NCBI GenBank assembly: GCA_963705635.1
Contig: CAVPKH010000001.1
Span: 711,991 to 775,990 of the forward strand
Length of the DNA stretch: 64,000 nt
Reading direction: 5' to 3'
From: VRUE01 sp963705635
Lineage (GTDB): Bacteria; Actinomycetota; Thermoleophilia; Solirubrobacterales; 70-9
Under the pieces are notes generated by a model, which worked only from the letters and a program-made list of their open reading frames with translations, did no database searches and was not told the DNA's origin. Both the position numbers and the translations under genes were made by a program. Position 1 is the stretch's first letter, and every line of letters starts with the position of its first letter. Of this stretch, positions 32,934 through 40,568 are shown piece after piece.

Positions 32934-35075
32934 ATGGCACGCCGGACGCGACGGCGAAGACGCGAGTCGCATACCTCGAAACTGAAAAAGGTGCTGATCC
33001 CGATTGGGGTCCTCGTTGCTGCGGCAGTGGTCGCGGGTGGCGTCGCCGCCAGCTGGGCGATCGACGTCTACGAGTCGGCGCCGCCGCTCTCCAGCCTCAA
33101 ACCGGTGCAGAAGGGCCGCTCCTCGGCGATCTACGCCGCCGATGGCAGTTTGATCGGCTTCATCCAGGCGGAAAACATCCGCCAGCCGGTCCCCGAACGG
33201 GCGATGCCGCAGACGCTCAGGGACGCGACGGTCGCGATCGAGGACAAGAACTACTTCAACCACGGCGCCCTCGACCCGACCGGGATCGCCCGCGCCGCCT
33301 GGAAGGACCTGCTCGCCGGCGGCAAGCCGGTGCAGGGCGCCTCGACGATCACCCAGCAGCTCGTCCGCAACCTCTACATCCAGAACCCGCAGGAGACGAT
33401 CAAGCGAAAGCTGATCGAAGCGCACCTCGCCTACGAGATGGAGGAAGCCCACTCGAAGGACTGGATCCTCACCGCCTACCTCAACACGGCGCCCTACGGC
33501 ACGGTTGAAGGCGAGACCGCGGTCGGCGTCGAGGCGGCGGCGCAGACCTATTTCGGCAAGCCGGCCAAGGACCTGGGCCTGGAGGAATCGGCGCTGATCG
33601 CCGGCCTGCCGCAGGCGCCCTCGGAATACAACCCCTTCCTCGACCCGCACGCGGCGCTGCAGCGCCGCAACGACGTGCTCGCCGCGATGCACGACCAGGA
33701 CTACATCGATGGGACCGAATACGGGGAAGCCCTGCACAGCGGCCTCGACCTCAGCCCCGGCCACAAGTACCGGGTGATCCGCGACCCCTTCCTCTTCGAC
33801 CTGGTGCAGCAGGAGCTGATCGACAAATACGGCATCAACACCGTGCGTCAGGGTGGGCTCAAGGCCTACACGACGATCGACCCGGAGTTGCAGGAACGCG
33901 CGCAGGAAGCGGTCGACTCCTGCAGCGTCTGCTACGCAGAAGGCGGCCCCGCCGCGGGGCTGGCCTCGGTTGATCCATCGACCGGGGAGATCGTCGCCCT
34001 CGCCTCGACCGAAGGCTTCGAAAGCGAAAACGAATTCAACTACGCCTGGCAGGCGCACCGCCAGCCCGGCTCCTCGTTCAAGACCTACGTGCTGGCGACC
34101 GCGATCAAGCAGGGCATCGACCCCGACAGCACCTACTACAACGGCACCTCGCCGATGACGCTGGAAACTCCCGGCGGCGGTACCTGGACGGTCAACAACG
34201 CCGAGCCGGGCGGCGGCACGATGTCGCTCGCCTCGGCGACCTGGGAGTCGGTCAACGTCATCTTCGCCCAGCTCGACCTCGACGTCGGTCCCGAAAACGT
34301 CACCCAGACCGCGCACGAAATGGGGATCGAAGCCCCGCTCGAATCGGTGCCGGCGGAGGCGATCGGCGGTCTCGCGATCGGCGTCACGCCGCTCGAACAG
34401 GCCGATGGCTACGCGACCCTTGCCAGCGGCGGCATCCACCACGACCCGACCGCGATCAGCCGGGTCGAGTTCCCCAGCGGCAAGGTCGAGGAAACCGATC
34501 CCGACTCCGGCGACCGCGTCCTCACCGAGGGCCAGGCATACGAAGTGACCAGGCTGCTGGAGGGCGTGATCACCCAGGGGACGGGCGCCGGCTACACCTA
34601 CATGGGCTGCGGCGCCGAGGCCGGCAAGACCGGCACCTCGGAGGACCTCTCCGACGCCTGGTTCGTCGGCTACACGCCGCTCTACTCGACCGCGGTCTGG
34701 GTCGGCCACCCGCAGTCGCGCGAAGCGACCGGGTTCGGCGGGCCGACCGCCGGCCCGATCTGGCGCTCCTACATGGAAGCCGCCGTCGCCGGCGACTGCC
34801 CCGAATTCCCCGAACCGTCCGCCCTGCCCGAACTCTCGGGCCTCAGCAGCGATCACACCTCCGGCTCCTCTTCGTCCTACAGCGAAGGCGAATACGAATA
34901 CGCCGAAGAAGAAGAAACGACGGAAGAGCCGTCGAAGGGCAAGGGCGGAAAAGACGAAGGGGCGCCAGAAGGCGAAGCTGCCCCGGAACCGGCGCCCGAA
35001 GCGACTCCGGCGCCGGAACCCACTCCCGCCCCGGCGACGCCGCCGGCCATCGGCGGCGGCATCAGCCCGGGCTGA
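32934..35075 (+). CDS. class A penicillin-binding protein (transglycosylase/transpeptidase)
   Basis: 713 residues. A basic cytoplasmic start and one membrane helix (VLIPIGVLVAAAVVAGGVA) precede the GT51 transglycosylase domain with the catalytic EDKNYFNHGALD near residue 105 and GASTITQQLVRNLY near 140. The transpeptidase domain has SxxK in PGSSFKTY near 380, SVN near 440 and GKTGTS near 565. The C-terminus is an acidic, then Pro/Glu/Ala-rich tail (EYEYAEEEETTEE). It polymerises and cross-links peptidoglycan at the outer membrane face. Confidence 0.93.
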   Translation: MARRTRRRRRESHTSKLKKVLIPIGVLVAAAVVAGGVAASWAIDVYESAPPLSSLKPVQKGRSSAIYAADGSLIGFIQAENIRQPVPERAMPQTLRDATVAIEDKNYFNHGALDPTGIARAAWKDLLAGGKPVQGASTITQQLVRNLYIQNPQETIKRKLIEAHLAYEMEEAHSKDWILTAYLNTAPYGTVEGETAVGVEAAAQTYFGKPAKDLGLEESALIAGLPQAPSEYNPFLDPHAALQRRNDVLAAMHDQDYIDGTEYGEALHSGLDLSPGHKYRVIRDPFLFDLVQQELIDKYGINTVRQGGLKAYTTIDPELQERAQEAVDSCSVCYAEGGPAAGLASVDPSTGEIVALASTEGFESENEFNYAWQAHRQPGSSFKTYVLATAIKQGIDPDSTYYNGTSPMTLETPGGGTWTVNNAEPGGGTMSLASATWESVNVIFAQLDLDVGPENVTQTAHEMGIEAPLESVPAEAIGGLAIGVTPLEQADGYATLASGGIHHDPTAISRVEFPSGKVEETDPDSGDRVLTEGQAYEVTRLLEGVITQGTGAGYTYMGCGAEAGKTGTSEDLSDAWFVGYTPLYSTAVWVGHPQSREATGFGGPTAGPIWRSYMEAAVAGDCPEFPEPSALPELSGLSSDHTSGSSSSYSEGEYEYAEEEETTEEPSKGKGGKDEGAPEGEAAPEPAPEATPAPEPTPAPATPPAIGGGISPG

Positions 35076-35078
35076 TCG

Positions 35079-35128
35079 CGCTTGGCCTGAGCGCATGAGC
35101 AGAGGTCGATTTCCGCTTGGCCTGAGCG
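35079..35128. repeat. 15-bp direct repeat flanking the kinase start codon
   Basis: CGCTTGGCCTGAGCG occurs at 35079-35093 and again at 35114-35128, 35 bp apart. Each copy is a partial palindrome (CGCT...AGCG). The start codon of the histidine kinase (35095) lies between them and the second copy is coding. It may be a binding site or a small duplication. Confidence 0.4.
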
Positions 35129-36243
35129 GAGAGCCACCGGCGAGCGGGTTCGGGCTGCTGGCGACCGTCGCCGTCGTTGCGGCGGGGACGCTGATCGTCT
35201 ACCCGCTGAAGTCGATCGCCCCCGTGGTCTCGCTCGGCGTCGTCTACCTGCCGGGGATCCTGCTGATCTCGATCGTCTGGGGGCTGCGGCTGGGGTTGCT
35301 CGCCTCGGTGGCGAGCGCGCTCGCCTTCAACTTCTTCCAGATCCCGCCCCTGCACCGCTTCACGATCGCCGACGAGGAGAACTGGGTGGCGCTCTTCACC
35401 TTCGTCGTCGCCTCGGTGGCGAGCAGCAGCGTCGCCGGCCTGGCGCGGGCGCAGGCGGTCGAGGCCGAGCGGCGCCGCGAGCAGGCGGACCGGGCGCTGG
35501 CGGAGCTGGCGGCGCTCTCGCGCGAGCGCGACCGCATGCAGGGGGAGATGGTCGAGGCGGAGGCGCTGCGGCGCAGCGATGAGCTGAAGACGGCGCTGCT
35601 GCGCTCGATCTCGCACGACCTGCGCACCCCCCTCACCTCGATCATCGCCAGCGGCGCGGCGCTCGACTCGGCGGGGCTGAGCGATGAGGAGCGGACGCAG
35701 CTGAGCGAGGCGATCGTCGCCGGGGGCGAGCGGCTCTCGCGCCTGGTCGAGAACCTGCTCGACATGTCCCGCCTCGAAGCGGGCAAGGCGGAGCCGCACC
35801 GCGAGCCGGTCGACCTCGCCGAGGTGCTCGACGCCGCCCGTGAGGCGACGGCGCAGCCCGGGGTGGTGAGCCTGGCGCTGGAGCGCGATCTGCCGATGGT
35901 CGAGGCCGACGCGGCCCAGCTCGAGCGCGCCTTCGCCAACCTGCTCGAGAACGCCGTCCGCCACGGCGGCGGCAGGCCCGTCCTGGTCAAGTCGGTGCTG
36001 GTCGGTGACAAGATCACCGTGCGCGTGGTCGACCAGGGCCCAGGCATACCCCAGAGCGAGTGGCAGCGGATCTTCGAGCCGTTCCAGCGCGGCGCGGCGG
36101 GTGGCGCCGGCGGCGGCACCGGGCTCGGGCTCGCCATCGCCAAGGGCTTCGTCGAGGCCAACGGCGGCGAGATCGCGGTCGAGTCGCTGCCGGGGCAGGG
36201 CAGCAGCTTCGTCGTCTCGATGCCGTGCCGGGACCGCCGGTGA
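35095..36243 (+). CDS. KdpD-type sensor histidine kinase lacking the N-terminal KdpD domain
   Basis: 382 residues. It has a DUF4118 membrane region of about four helices (residues 20-110, with FNFFQIPPLHRFTIADEENW), a coiled linker, the HisKA box SISHDLRTPLTSIIAS with the phospho-acceptor His near residue 174, then HATPase with NLLENAVRHGG, VVDQGPGIP and GTGLGLAIAKGFVEANGG. This is the C-terminal half of KdpD; the N-terminal KdpD/Usp half is encoded separately at 42652-43818. It overlaps the response regulator by GTGA. Confidence 0.85.
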   Translation: MSRGRFPLGLSGEPPASGFGLLATVAVVAAGTLIVYPLKSIAPVVSLGVVYLPGILLISIVWGLRLGLLASVASALAFNFFQIPPLHRFTIADEENWVALFTFVVASVASSSVAGLARAQAVEAERRREQADRALAELAALSRERDRMQGEMVEAEALRRSDELKTALLRSISHDLRTPLTSIIASGAALDSAGLSDEERTQLSEAIVAGGERLSRLVENLLDMSRLEAGKAEPHREPVDLAEVLDAAREATAQPGVVSLALERDLPMVEADAAQLERAFANLLENAVRHGGGRPVLVKSVLVGDKITVRVVDQGPGIPQSEWQRIFEPFQRGAAGGAGGGTGLGLAIAKGFVEANGGEIAVESLPGQGSSFVVSMPCRDRR

Positions 36244-36920
36244 GCGGCGCGGCGCGGGTGCTCGTCTGCGACGACGAGCCGCAGATCCTGCGCGCGCTCA
36301 AGGTGATCCTGCGCGACGCCGGCTACGAGGCTGTGCCGGCCGCCAGCGGCGAGGAGGCGCTCGACCTGGCCGCGGTGCGTCCCCCGGCGGCGGCGATAGT
36401 CGACCTGATGCTGCCCGACATCGACGGTGTCGAGGTGACCAAGCGCCTGCGCGAGTGGAGCGAGATGCCGGTCATCGTGCTCTCGGCGGTGGGGGAGGAG
36501 GAGGCGAAGGTGCGCGCCCTCGCCGCCGGCGCCGACGATTACGTGACCAAGCCCTTCGGGCCGCCGGAGCTGGTGGCGCGGTTGGAGGCGGTGCTGCGGC
36601 GGGCCAGGCCGGAGGCCTCGGAGCCGGTGATCGTCGCCGAGGGCATCGAGATCGACCTCGCTGCGCGGGCGGTGCGCCGCGAGGGCGAGGCGGTGCACCT
36701 GACCCCGACCGAGTTCGAGCTGCTGCGGGTGCTGGCGCAGAATCGCGGCCGCCTGATGACCCATCGCTCGCTGCTGGTCGAGGTCTGGGGGGTCGAGTAC
36801 GAAGACGACTTCCAGGTCCTGCGCGCCCACGTCGCCAACCTGCGCCGCAAGATCGAGCCCGCCGACGGCCCCCGCTACATCCGTACCGATCCGGGCGTGG
36901 GCTACCGCTTCGCCGCTTAG
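36240..36920 (+). CDS. kdpE: KdpE-type response regulator (OmpR family)
   Basis: 226 residues from the GTG at 36240 within the kinase stop. The receiver domain has the DDE acidic pair near residue 11, the phospho-acceptor Asp55 in IVDLMLPDIDGVEV and Lys in VTKPFGPPEL near residue 105. The winged-helix domain has TPTEFELLRVLAQNRGRLMT and RRKIEPADGPRYIRTDPGVG. It should activate the kdp genes when K+ is scarce. It is followed by the inserted XRE-nucleotidyltransferase pair. Confidence 0.88.
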   Translation: MSGAARVLVCDDEPQILRALKVILRDAGYEAVPAASGEEALDLAAVRPPAAAIVDLMLPDIDGVEVTKRLREWSEMPVIVLSAVGEEEAKVRALAAGADDYVTKPFGPPELVARLEAVLRRARPEASEPVIVAEGIEIDLAARAVRREGEAVHLTPTEFELLRVLAQNRGRLMTHRSLLVEVWGVEYEDDFQVLRAHVANLRRKIEPADGPRYIRTDPGVGYRFAA

Positions 36921-36925
36921 TACGA

Positions 36926-36938
36926 TATACACCGTATA
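36926..36938. promoter_or_regulatory. small palindrome before the XRE gene, possible operator
   Basis: TATAC-acc-GTATA, 5-bp arms, in the 20-bp gap between the kdpE stop and the GTG of the XRE gene; it is the only AT-rich segment nearby. It fits an operator or -10 region for the inserted gene pair. Confidence 0.4.
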
Positions 36939-36940
36939 CA

Positions 36941-37315
36941 GTGTCAAATCTCCTCGACGTCGGCCAAGTCCTGCGGGACACTCGGAAGCTGCTTGGGCTC
37001 AGCCAGCGGCGGCTGGCCTCGCGCGCCGGCACCAGCCAGGATGCGATCAGCAGGCTCGAGCGTGGCGCCGAGGTGCCGACGTTCGAGCGTTTTGCACAGC
37101 TGATGCTCGTGATGGGACAGCGGGTCGACCTCAGGTTGGAGCCACTCGAGGGCCGGGTGCCCGCGTCTGAGCTGGCCGTCGCCGCGGCGATGACGCCCGA
37201 GGAGCGCCTTCGTGAGGCGGCTTCATGGAATCGGATGGTGGCGCAGCTGGATGCCGCTGGCGCGCGGGCTCGTCGTGCCGGGCATCCGGCAACCAGGTCC
37301 GATCGCGATGGGTGA
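36941..37315 (+). CDS. XRE-family helix-turn-helix protein, putative antitoxin
   Basis: 124 residues from the GTG at 36941. The helix-turn-helix is at residues 8-60 (GQVLRDTRKLLGLSQRRLAS, then SRLERGAEVPTFERFAQLM). A short C-terminal region ends in LREAASWNRMVAQLD. It overlaps the nucleotidyltransferase gene by 8 bp. Such XRE plus nucleotidyltransferase pairs resemble AbiE/MenA-type toxin-antitoxin modules, where the DNA-binding protein represses the pair. Confidence 0.72.
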   Translation: MSNLLDVGQVLRDTRKLLGLSQRRLASRAGTSQDAISRLERGAEVPTFERFAQLMLVMGQRVDLRLEPLEGRVPASELAVAAAMTPEERLREAASWNRMVAQLDAAGARARRAGHPATRSDRDG

Positions 37316-37829
37316 CCCCGTGGGTGGAGAGGAACGGCCGCTCGATGTCCGGCGCCTGCTGGAGACGCTGGCTCGCCACGATGTCGACTACGTCGTGATC
37401 GGCGGGGTCGCGACTCAGGTGCACGGTCACCGCCGTACGACGATGGACCTCGACTTGACCCCGGGGCCGGATCCGGAGAACCTGCGTCGCCTCGCGGCCG
37501 CGCTCGATGAGCTGGAGGCACGCCCGGTTGACCCCGAGCTCGTCGACGCTGAGATTTCAGCCACCGACCCCGAGCGCCTTGCGATCGCTGCGATCGTGCC
37601 GCCGCTGCTCACGCGACACGGCCTAGTCCACATCCTCAAGGAGCCAAAGGGCGCCCGGGCGTTCGAGCAGCTGCGGGAGGCGGCGCTGGTGATCGAGATC
37701 GACGGCGCCGATGTCGCGATTGCCTCCCTCGACGATCTGATTCGGATGAAGCGCGCCGCCGGACGGCCCGTCGACCTCGACGACATCGCCGCGATCACGG
37801 CGGTCGAGAGGGCAGAGGCAGGCGGCTGA
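37308..37829 (+). CDS. nucleotidyltransferase-fold protein (DUF6036/AbiEii-like), putative toxin
   Basis: 173 residues, ATG at 37308 inside the XRE gene end. The motif DYVVIGGVATQVHGHRRTT followed by MDLDL gives the GG-x(n)-DxD metal-binding core of the Pol-beta nucleotidyltransferase superfamily. The C-terminal VAIASLDDLIRMKRAAGRP helix is typical of AbiEii/DUF6036 proteins, which modify RNA or proteins by nucleotide transfer. The pair sits between kdpE and kdpF, which suggests insertion into the kdp locus. Toxicity is inferred from family and context. Confidence 0.72.
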   Translation: MGDPVGGEERPLDVRRLLETLARHDVDYVVIGGVATQVHGHRRTTMDLDLTPGPDPENLRRLAAALDELEARPVDPELVDAEISATDPERLAIAAIVPPLLTRHGLVHILKEPKGARAFEQLREAALVIEIDGADVAIASLDDLIRMKRAAGRPVDLDDIAAITAVERAEAGG

Positions 37830-37901
37830 AGAGGCTGCTGGCGCCTTCACGAAATCTGTATGCGGGCGGCCGCTTCGTTGATGCGGCCTTGACGCGCCTC
37901 G

Positions 37902-38045
37902 GTGCACCATCGGTATGTCTTGCTCACGGCGGCCGACATCTTTCCCGGGGGCGGTAGCCCGCTCGCCGATCTCTTCGCCATAGCGCTTGCCATCGGCCTC
38001 TTCGCCCTCCTCTACTGGGCGATCGACCTGATCGACCGCATATGA
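37902..38045 (+). CDS. KdpF-associated small membrane protein
   Basis: Up to 47 residues (GTG at 37902) or 41 (TTG at 37920). One membrane helix, SPLADLFAIALAIGLFALLY, then WAIDLIDRI. The stop TGA overlaps the kdpF ATG (ATGA), so translation is coupled. No ribosome site is visible, so the start is uncertain. Position and topology suggest a second small subunit or assembly factor of the Kdp complex, but no family was confirmed. Confidence 0.5.
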   Translation: MHHRYVLLTAADIFPGGGSPLADLFAIALAIGLFALLYWAIDLIDRI

Positions 38046-38155
38046 GCGCCCTGCCGCTCGCTTCGCTCGGCGGCGCCGACCTCTTCGGCCTGATCGTCTC
38101 GGCCTTGGTCTGCGTCTACCTCCTCTACGCCCTCTTGCGCGGTGAGAAGCTCTGA
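38042..38155 (+). CDS. kdpF: potassium-transporting ATPase small subunit KdpF
   Basis: 37 residues, MSALPLASLGGADLFGLIVS then a helix ending YLLYALLRGEKL, the typical KdpF end. KdpF is a single-helix subunit that stabilises the KdpABC complex in the membrane. The stop codon overlaps the probable kdpA start. It was identified by its sequence and its place directly before kdpA. Confidence 0.8.
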   Translation: MSALPLASLGGADLFGLIVSALVCVYLLYALLRGEKL

Positions 38156-39915
38156 TCGCGCAGGGGTGGCTCCAGATCGCGATCTTCGTCACCGTCCTGG
38201 TGGCCCTGACCAAGCCGGTCGGCGTTTACATGGCGGCGGTCTTCAGCGGCCGGCGCGTGTTCCTCAGCCCCGTCGTCGGGCCAATCGAGCGCCTCGCCCA
38301 CAGGGCGCTGCGCGTGCGGCCCGGCGAGGAGGCTCAGGATTGGAAGGGATACGCGCGCAGCCTGATCGTCTTCTCGCTGCTGTTCTGGATCGCCCTCTAC
38401 GTGATCCTGCGCACCCAGGGCATCCACCCCTTCAACCCGCAGGGCTTCCACTCCGGCCCCTGGGACCTCAGCTTCAACACCGCCTCCTCCTTCACCACCA
38501 ACACCAACTGGCAGTACTACGGGGGCGAGGCGACGCTCACCTACTTCACCCAGATGGCCGGGCTGACCGTGCAGAACTTCGTCTCCGCCGCGGTCGGGAT
38601 CGCCGTCGTCGTTGCCCTGATCCGCGGCATCGTCGCCCGCAGCGGCCGGGAGATCGGCAACTTCTGGCAGGACCTCGTTCGCGCCCTGCTCTACGTCCTG
38701 CTGCCGATCTCAATCGTCGGCGCCCTCTTCCTCGTCTCCCAGGGGGTGATCCAGAACCTCGGCCACTACACGCTGATACACACGCTCACCGGCGGCACCC
38801 AGACGCTGGCGCAGGGCCCTGTCGCCTCGCAGGAGGTGATCAAGGAGCTTGGAACCAACGGCGGCGGCTTCTTCAACGTCAACTCGGCATACCCGTTCGA
38901 GAACCCGAGCGGGCTGACGAACTTCGTCGAGCTGCTCCTGATCATGGTGATCCCGGCCGGGCTCACCTACGCCTACGGCCGCATGGTCGGCAGCCAGCGC
39001 CAGGGCTGGGCGATCTTCTCGGCGATGTTCGTGCTCTTCCTCGCCGCCGTGGTCGTCGTCTACGCAGCCGAGCAGCACGGCACGCCGGCTCAGCACCTGG
39101 CCGGCCTGCACACGCACGCCTTCAGCGGCTCGACCGGCGGCAACCTGGAGGGCAAGGAGCAGCGCTTCGGCATCGCCGACTCCTCGCTGTGGACGGCGGT
39201 GACCACCGTCACCTCCTGCGGCGCGGTCAACGCCGCCTTCGAGTCGCTGACCGGCCTCGGCGGCGCGGTTCCCTTTGCCAATCTCGGCTTCGGCGAGGTG
39301 GTCTTCGGCGGCGTCGGCACCGGCCTCTACTCGATGCTGCTCTACGTCCTGCTGGCGGTCTTCATCGGCGGCCTGATGGTCGGCCGCACGCCCGAGTACC
39401 TCGGCAAGAAGATCGGCGCGCGCGAGATCAGGCTGGTCGCGCTCGGCGTGCTGGTGACCCCGCTGGCGACGCTGCTCTCCGCCGCCGTCGCCTCGGCGAC
39501 CGAGCTCGGCAAACGCTCTCTCTACGCGGGCGTCAACCCTCAGGGCTTCTCGGAGACCCTCTACGCCTACCTCTCCCAGGCCAACAACAACGGCTCCGCC
39601 TTCTCCGGCTACACCGGCTTCATCCAGCCCAACGCCCCCGGCAACGCCGGCTCCTACGGGATCAGCTTCGCCGACCTGCTCGGTGGCGTCGTCATGGTCG
39701 GCGCCCGCTTCCTGCCGATCCTCTTCGTCCTCGGGGTTGCCGGCGCGCTGGCTGGCAAGAAGGTCTCTCCGGCCGGGCTCGGCACGATGCGCACCGACAA
39801 CCCGACCTTCGTCGCCCTGGTGATCGGCGTCGTGATCTTGGTCGGCGCCCTCACCTTCTTCCCGGCGATCCTGCTCGGGCCGGTCGTGCAGAGCCTGACC
39901 GCGAGGTTGTTCTGA
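38152..39915 (+). CDS. kdpA: potassium-transporting ATPase subunit KdpA
   Basis: 587 residues if started at CTG 38152. The first canonical start is GTG 38200, but this would delete half of the first helix (GWLQIAIFVTVLVALTKPVG), which is conserved in KdpA. It has about ten membrane helices and the K+ selectivity-filter-like loops SFTTNTNWQYY, LGTNGGGFFNVNSAYPFENP, VTSCGAVNAAFESLTGLGG and LSQANNNGSAFSGYTGF. KdpA is the K+ channel-like subunit. It overlaps kdpC by TGATG. Confidence 0.93.
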   Translation: MIAQGWLQIAIFVTVLVALTKPVGVYMAAVFSGRRVFLSPVVGPIERLAHRALRVRPGEEAQDWKGYARSLIVFSLLFWIALYVILRTQGIHPFNPQGFHSGPWDLSFNTASSFTTNTNWQYYGGEATLTYFTQMAGLTVQNFVSAAVGIAVVVALIRGIVARSGREIGNFWQDLVRALLYVLLPISIVGALFLVSQGVIQNLGHYTLIHTLTGGTQTLAQGPVASQEVIKELGTNGGGFFNVNSAYPFENPSGLTNFVELLLIMVIPAGLTYAYGRMVGSQRQGWAIFSAMFVLFLAAVVVVYAAEQHGTPAQHLAGLHTHAFSGSTGGNLEGKEQRFGIADSSLWTAVTTVTSCGAVNAAFESLTGLGGAVPFANLGFGEVVFGGVGTGLYSMLLYVLLAVFIGGLMVGRTPEYLGKKIGAREIRLVALGVLVTPLATLLSAAVASATELGKRSLYAGVNPQGFSETLYAYLSQANNNGSAFSGYTGFIQPNAPGNAGSYGISFADLLGGVVMVGARFLPILFVLGVAGALAGKKVSPAGLGTMRTDNPTFVALVIGVVILVGALTFFPAILLGPVVQSLTARLF

Positions 39916-40568
39916 TGCGCCGGGACCTGCTCACCGCGGCGGTTGCCGTCGCCGTGATCACGCTGGTCTTCGGCGTCGCCTACCCGCTGGCGATCACGGG
40001 GATCTCCCAGGTTGTCTTCCCCGGCAAGGCCAACGGCTCGAAGCTGAGCGTCAACGGCCGGGTCGTCGGTTCGAGCCTGCTGGGACAGTCTTTCTCGCGC
40101 CCGCTGATCGGCAGGGACGGCAGGCCGAAGCTCGACGGTGAAGGCGAGGAAATCCTCGTCGCCGACAAGGCCTACTTCCAGCCGCGGCCATCGGCGACCG
40201 GATACTCCGCCGACGCCACCTTCTTCGGCAACGCCGGGCCCAACAGCGTCGCCGCGCGCGAAGCAGTGCGCGCATACCTCGCCGCCTACGTCGCCCTGGA
40301 GAAGCCCTACGACCACGGCCTCAGCGTGGACCAGGTGCCGGTCGACGCGGCAACCCAGTCGGCCTCCGGCGTCGATCCGCAGATCTCCGAGGCCAACGCG
40401 CGGATCCAGGCGCACCGCATTGCCGCCGTGCGCCGCCTGCCGCTGGCCAGGGTCGAAGCGCTGATCTCCAACCACACCGATGGCCGCTTCCTCGGCCTGC
40501 TCGGCGAGCCCGGCGTCAACGTGCTCGAGCTCAACATCGCCCTCGACCGGGAGGCTCCGCTCGAATGA
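39915..40568 (+). CDS. kdpC: potassium-transporting ATPase subunit KdpC
   Basis: 217 residues. One N-terminal membrane helix (AAVAVAVITLVFGVAYPLAI) is followed by a periplasmic-side domain with the conserved SLLGQSFSRP, YFQPRPSATGY and FGNAGPNS motifs and the C-terminal RVEALISNHTDGRFLGLLGEPGVN block, cut here to shorter strings. KdpC aids ATP binding and complex stability. It lies between kdpA and kdpB, an unusual order, with overlaps on both sides. Confidence 0.92.
   Translation: MRRDLLTAAVAVAVITLVFGVAYPLAITGISQVVFPGKANGSKLSVNGRVVGSSLLGQSFSRPLIGRDGRPKLDGEGEEILVADKAYFQPRPSATGYSADATFFGNAGPNSVAAREAVRAYLAAYVALEKPYDHGLSVDQVPVDAATQSASGVDPQISEANARIQAHRIAAVRRLPLARVEALISNHTDGRFLGLLGEPGVNVLELNIALDREAPLE

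Noticed and set aside
32730..35096. 788-codon minus-strand frame opposite the PBP gene
   Set aside because: The PBP on the plus strand has complete catalytic motifs in both domains; the antisense frame has no recognisable domain.
37915..38028. ATG frame at 37915 before kdpF
   Set aside because: It encodes a Ser/Arg/Pro-rich string without features, while the frame one base earlier encodes a clean membrane helix ending in overlap with kdpF.
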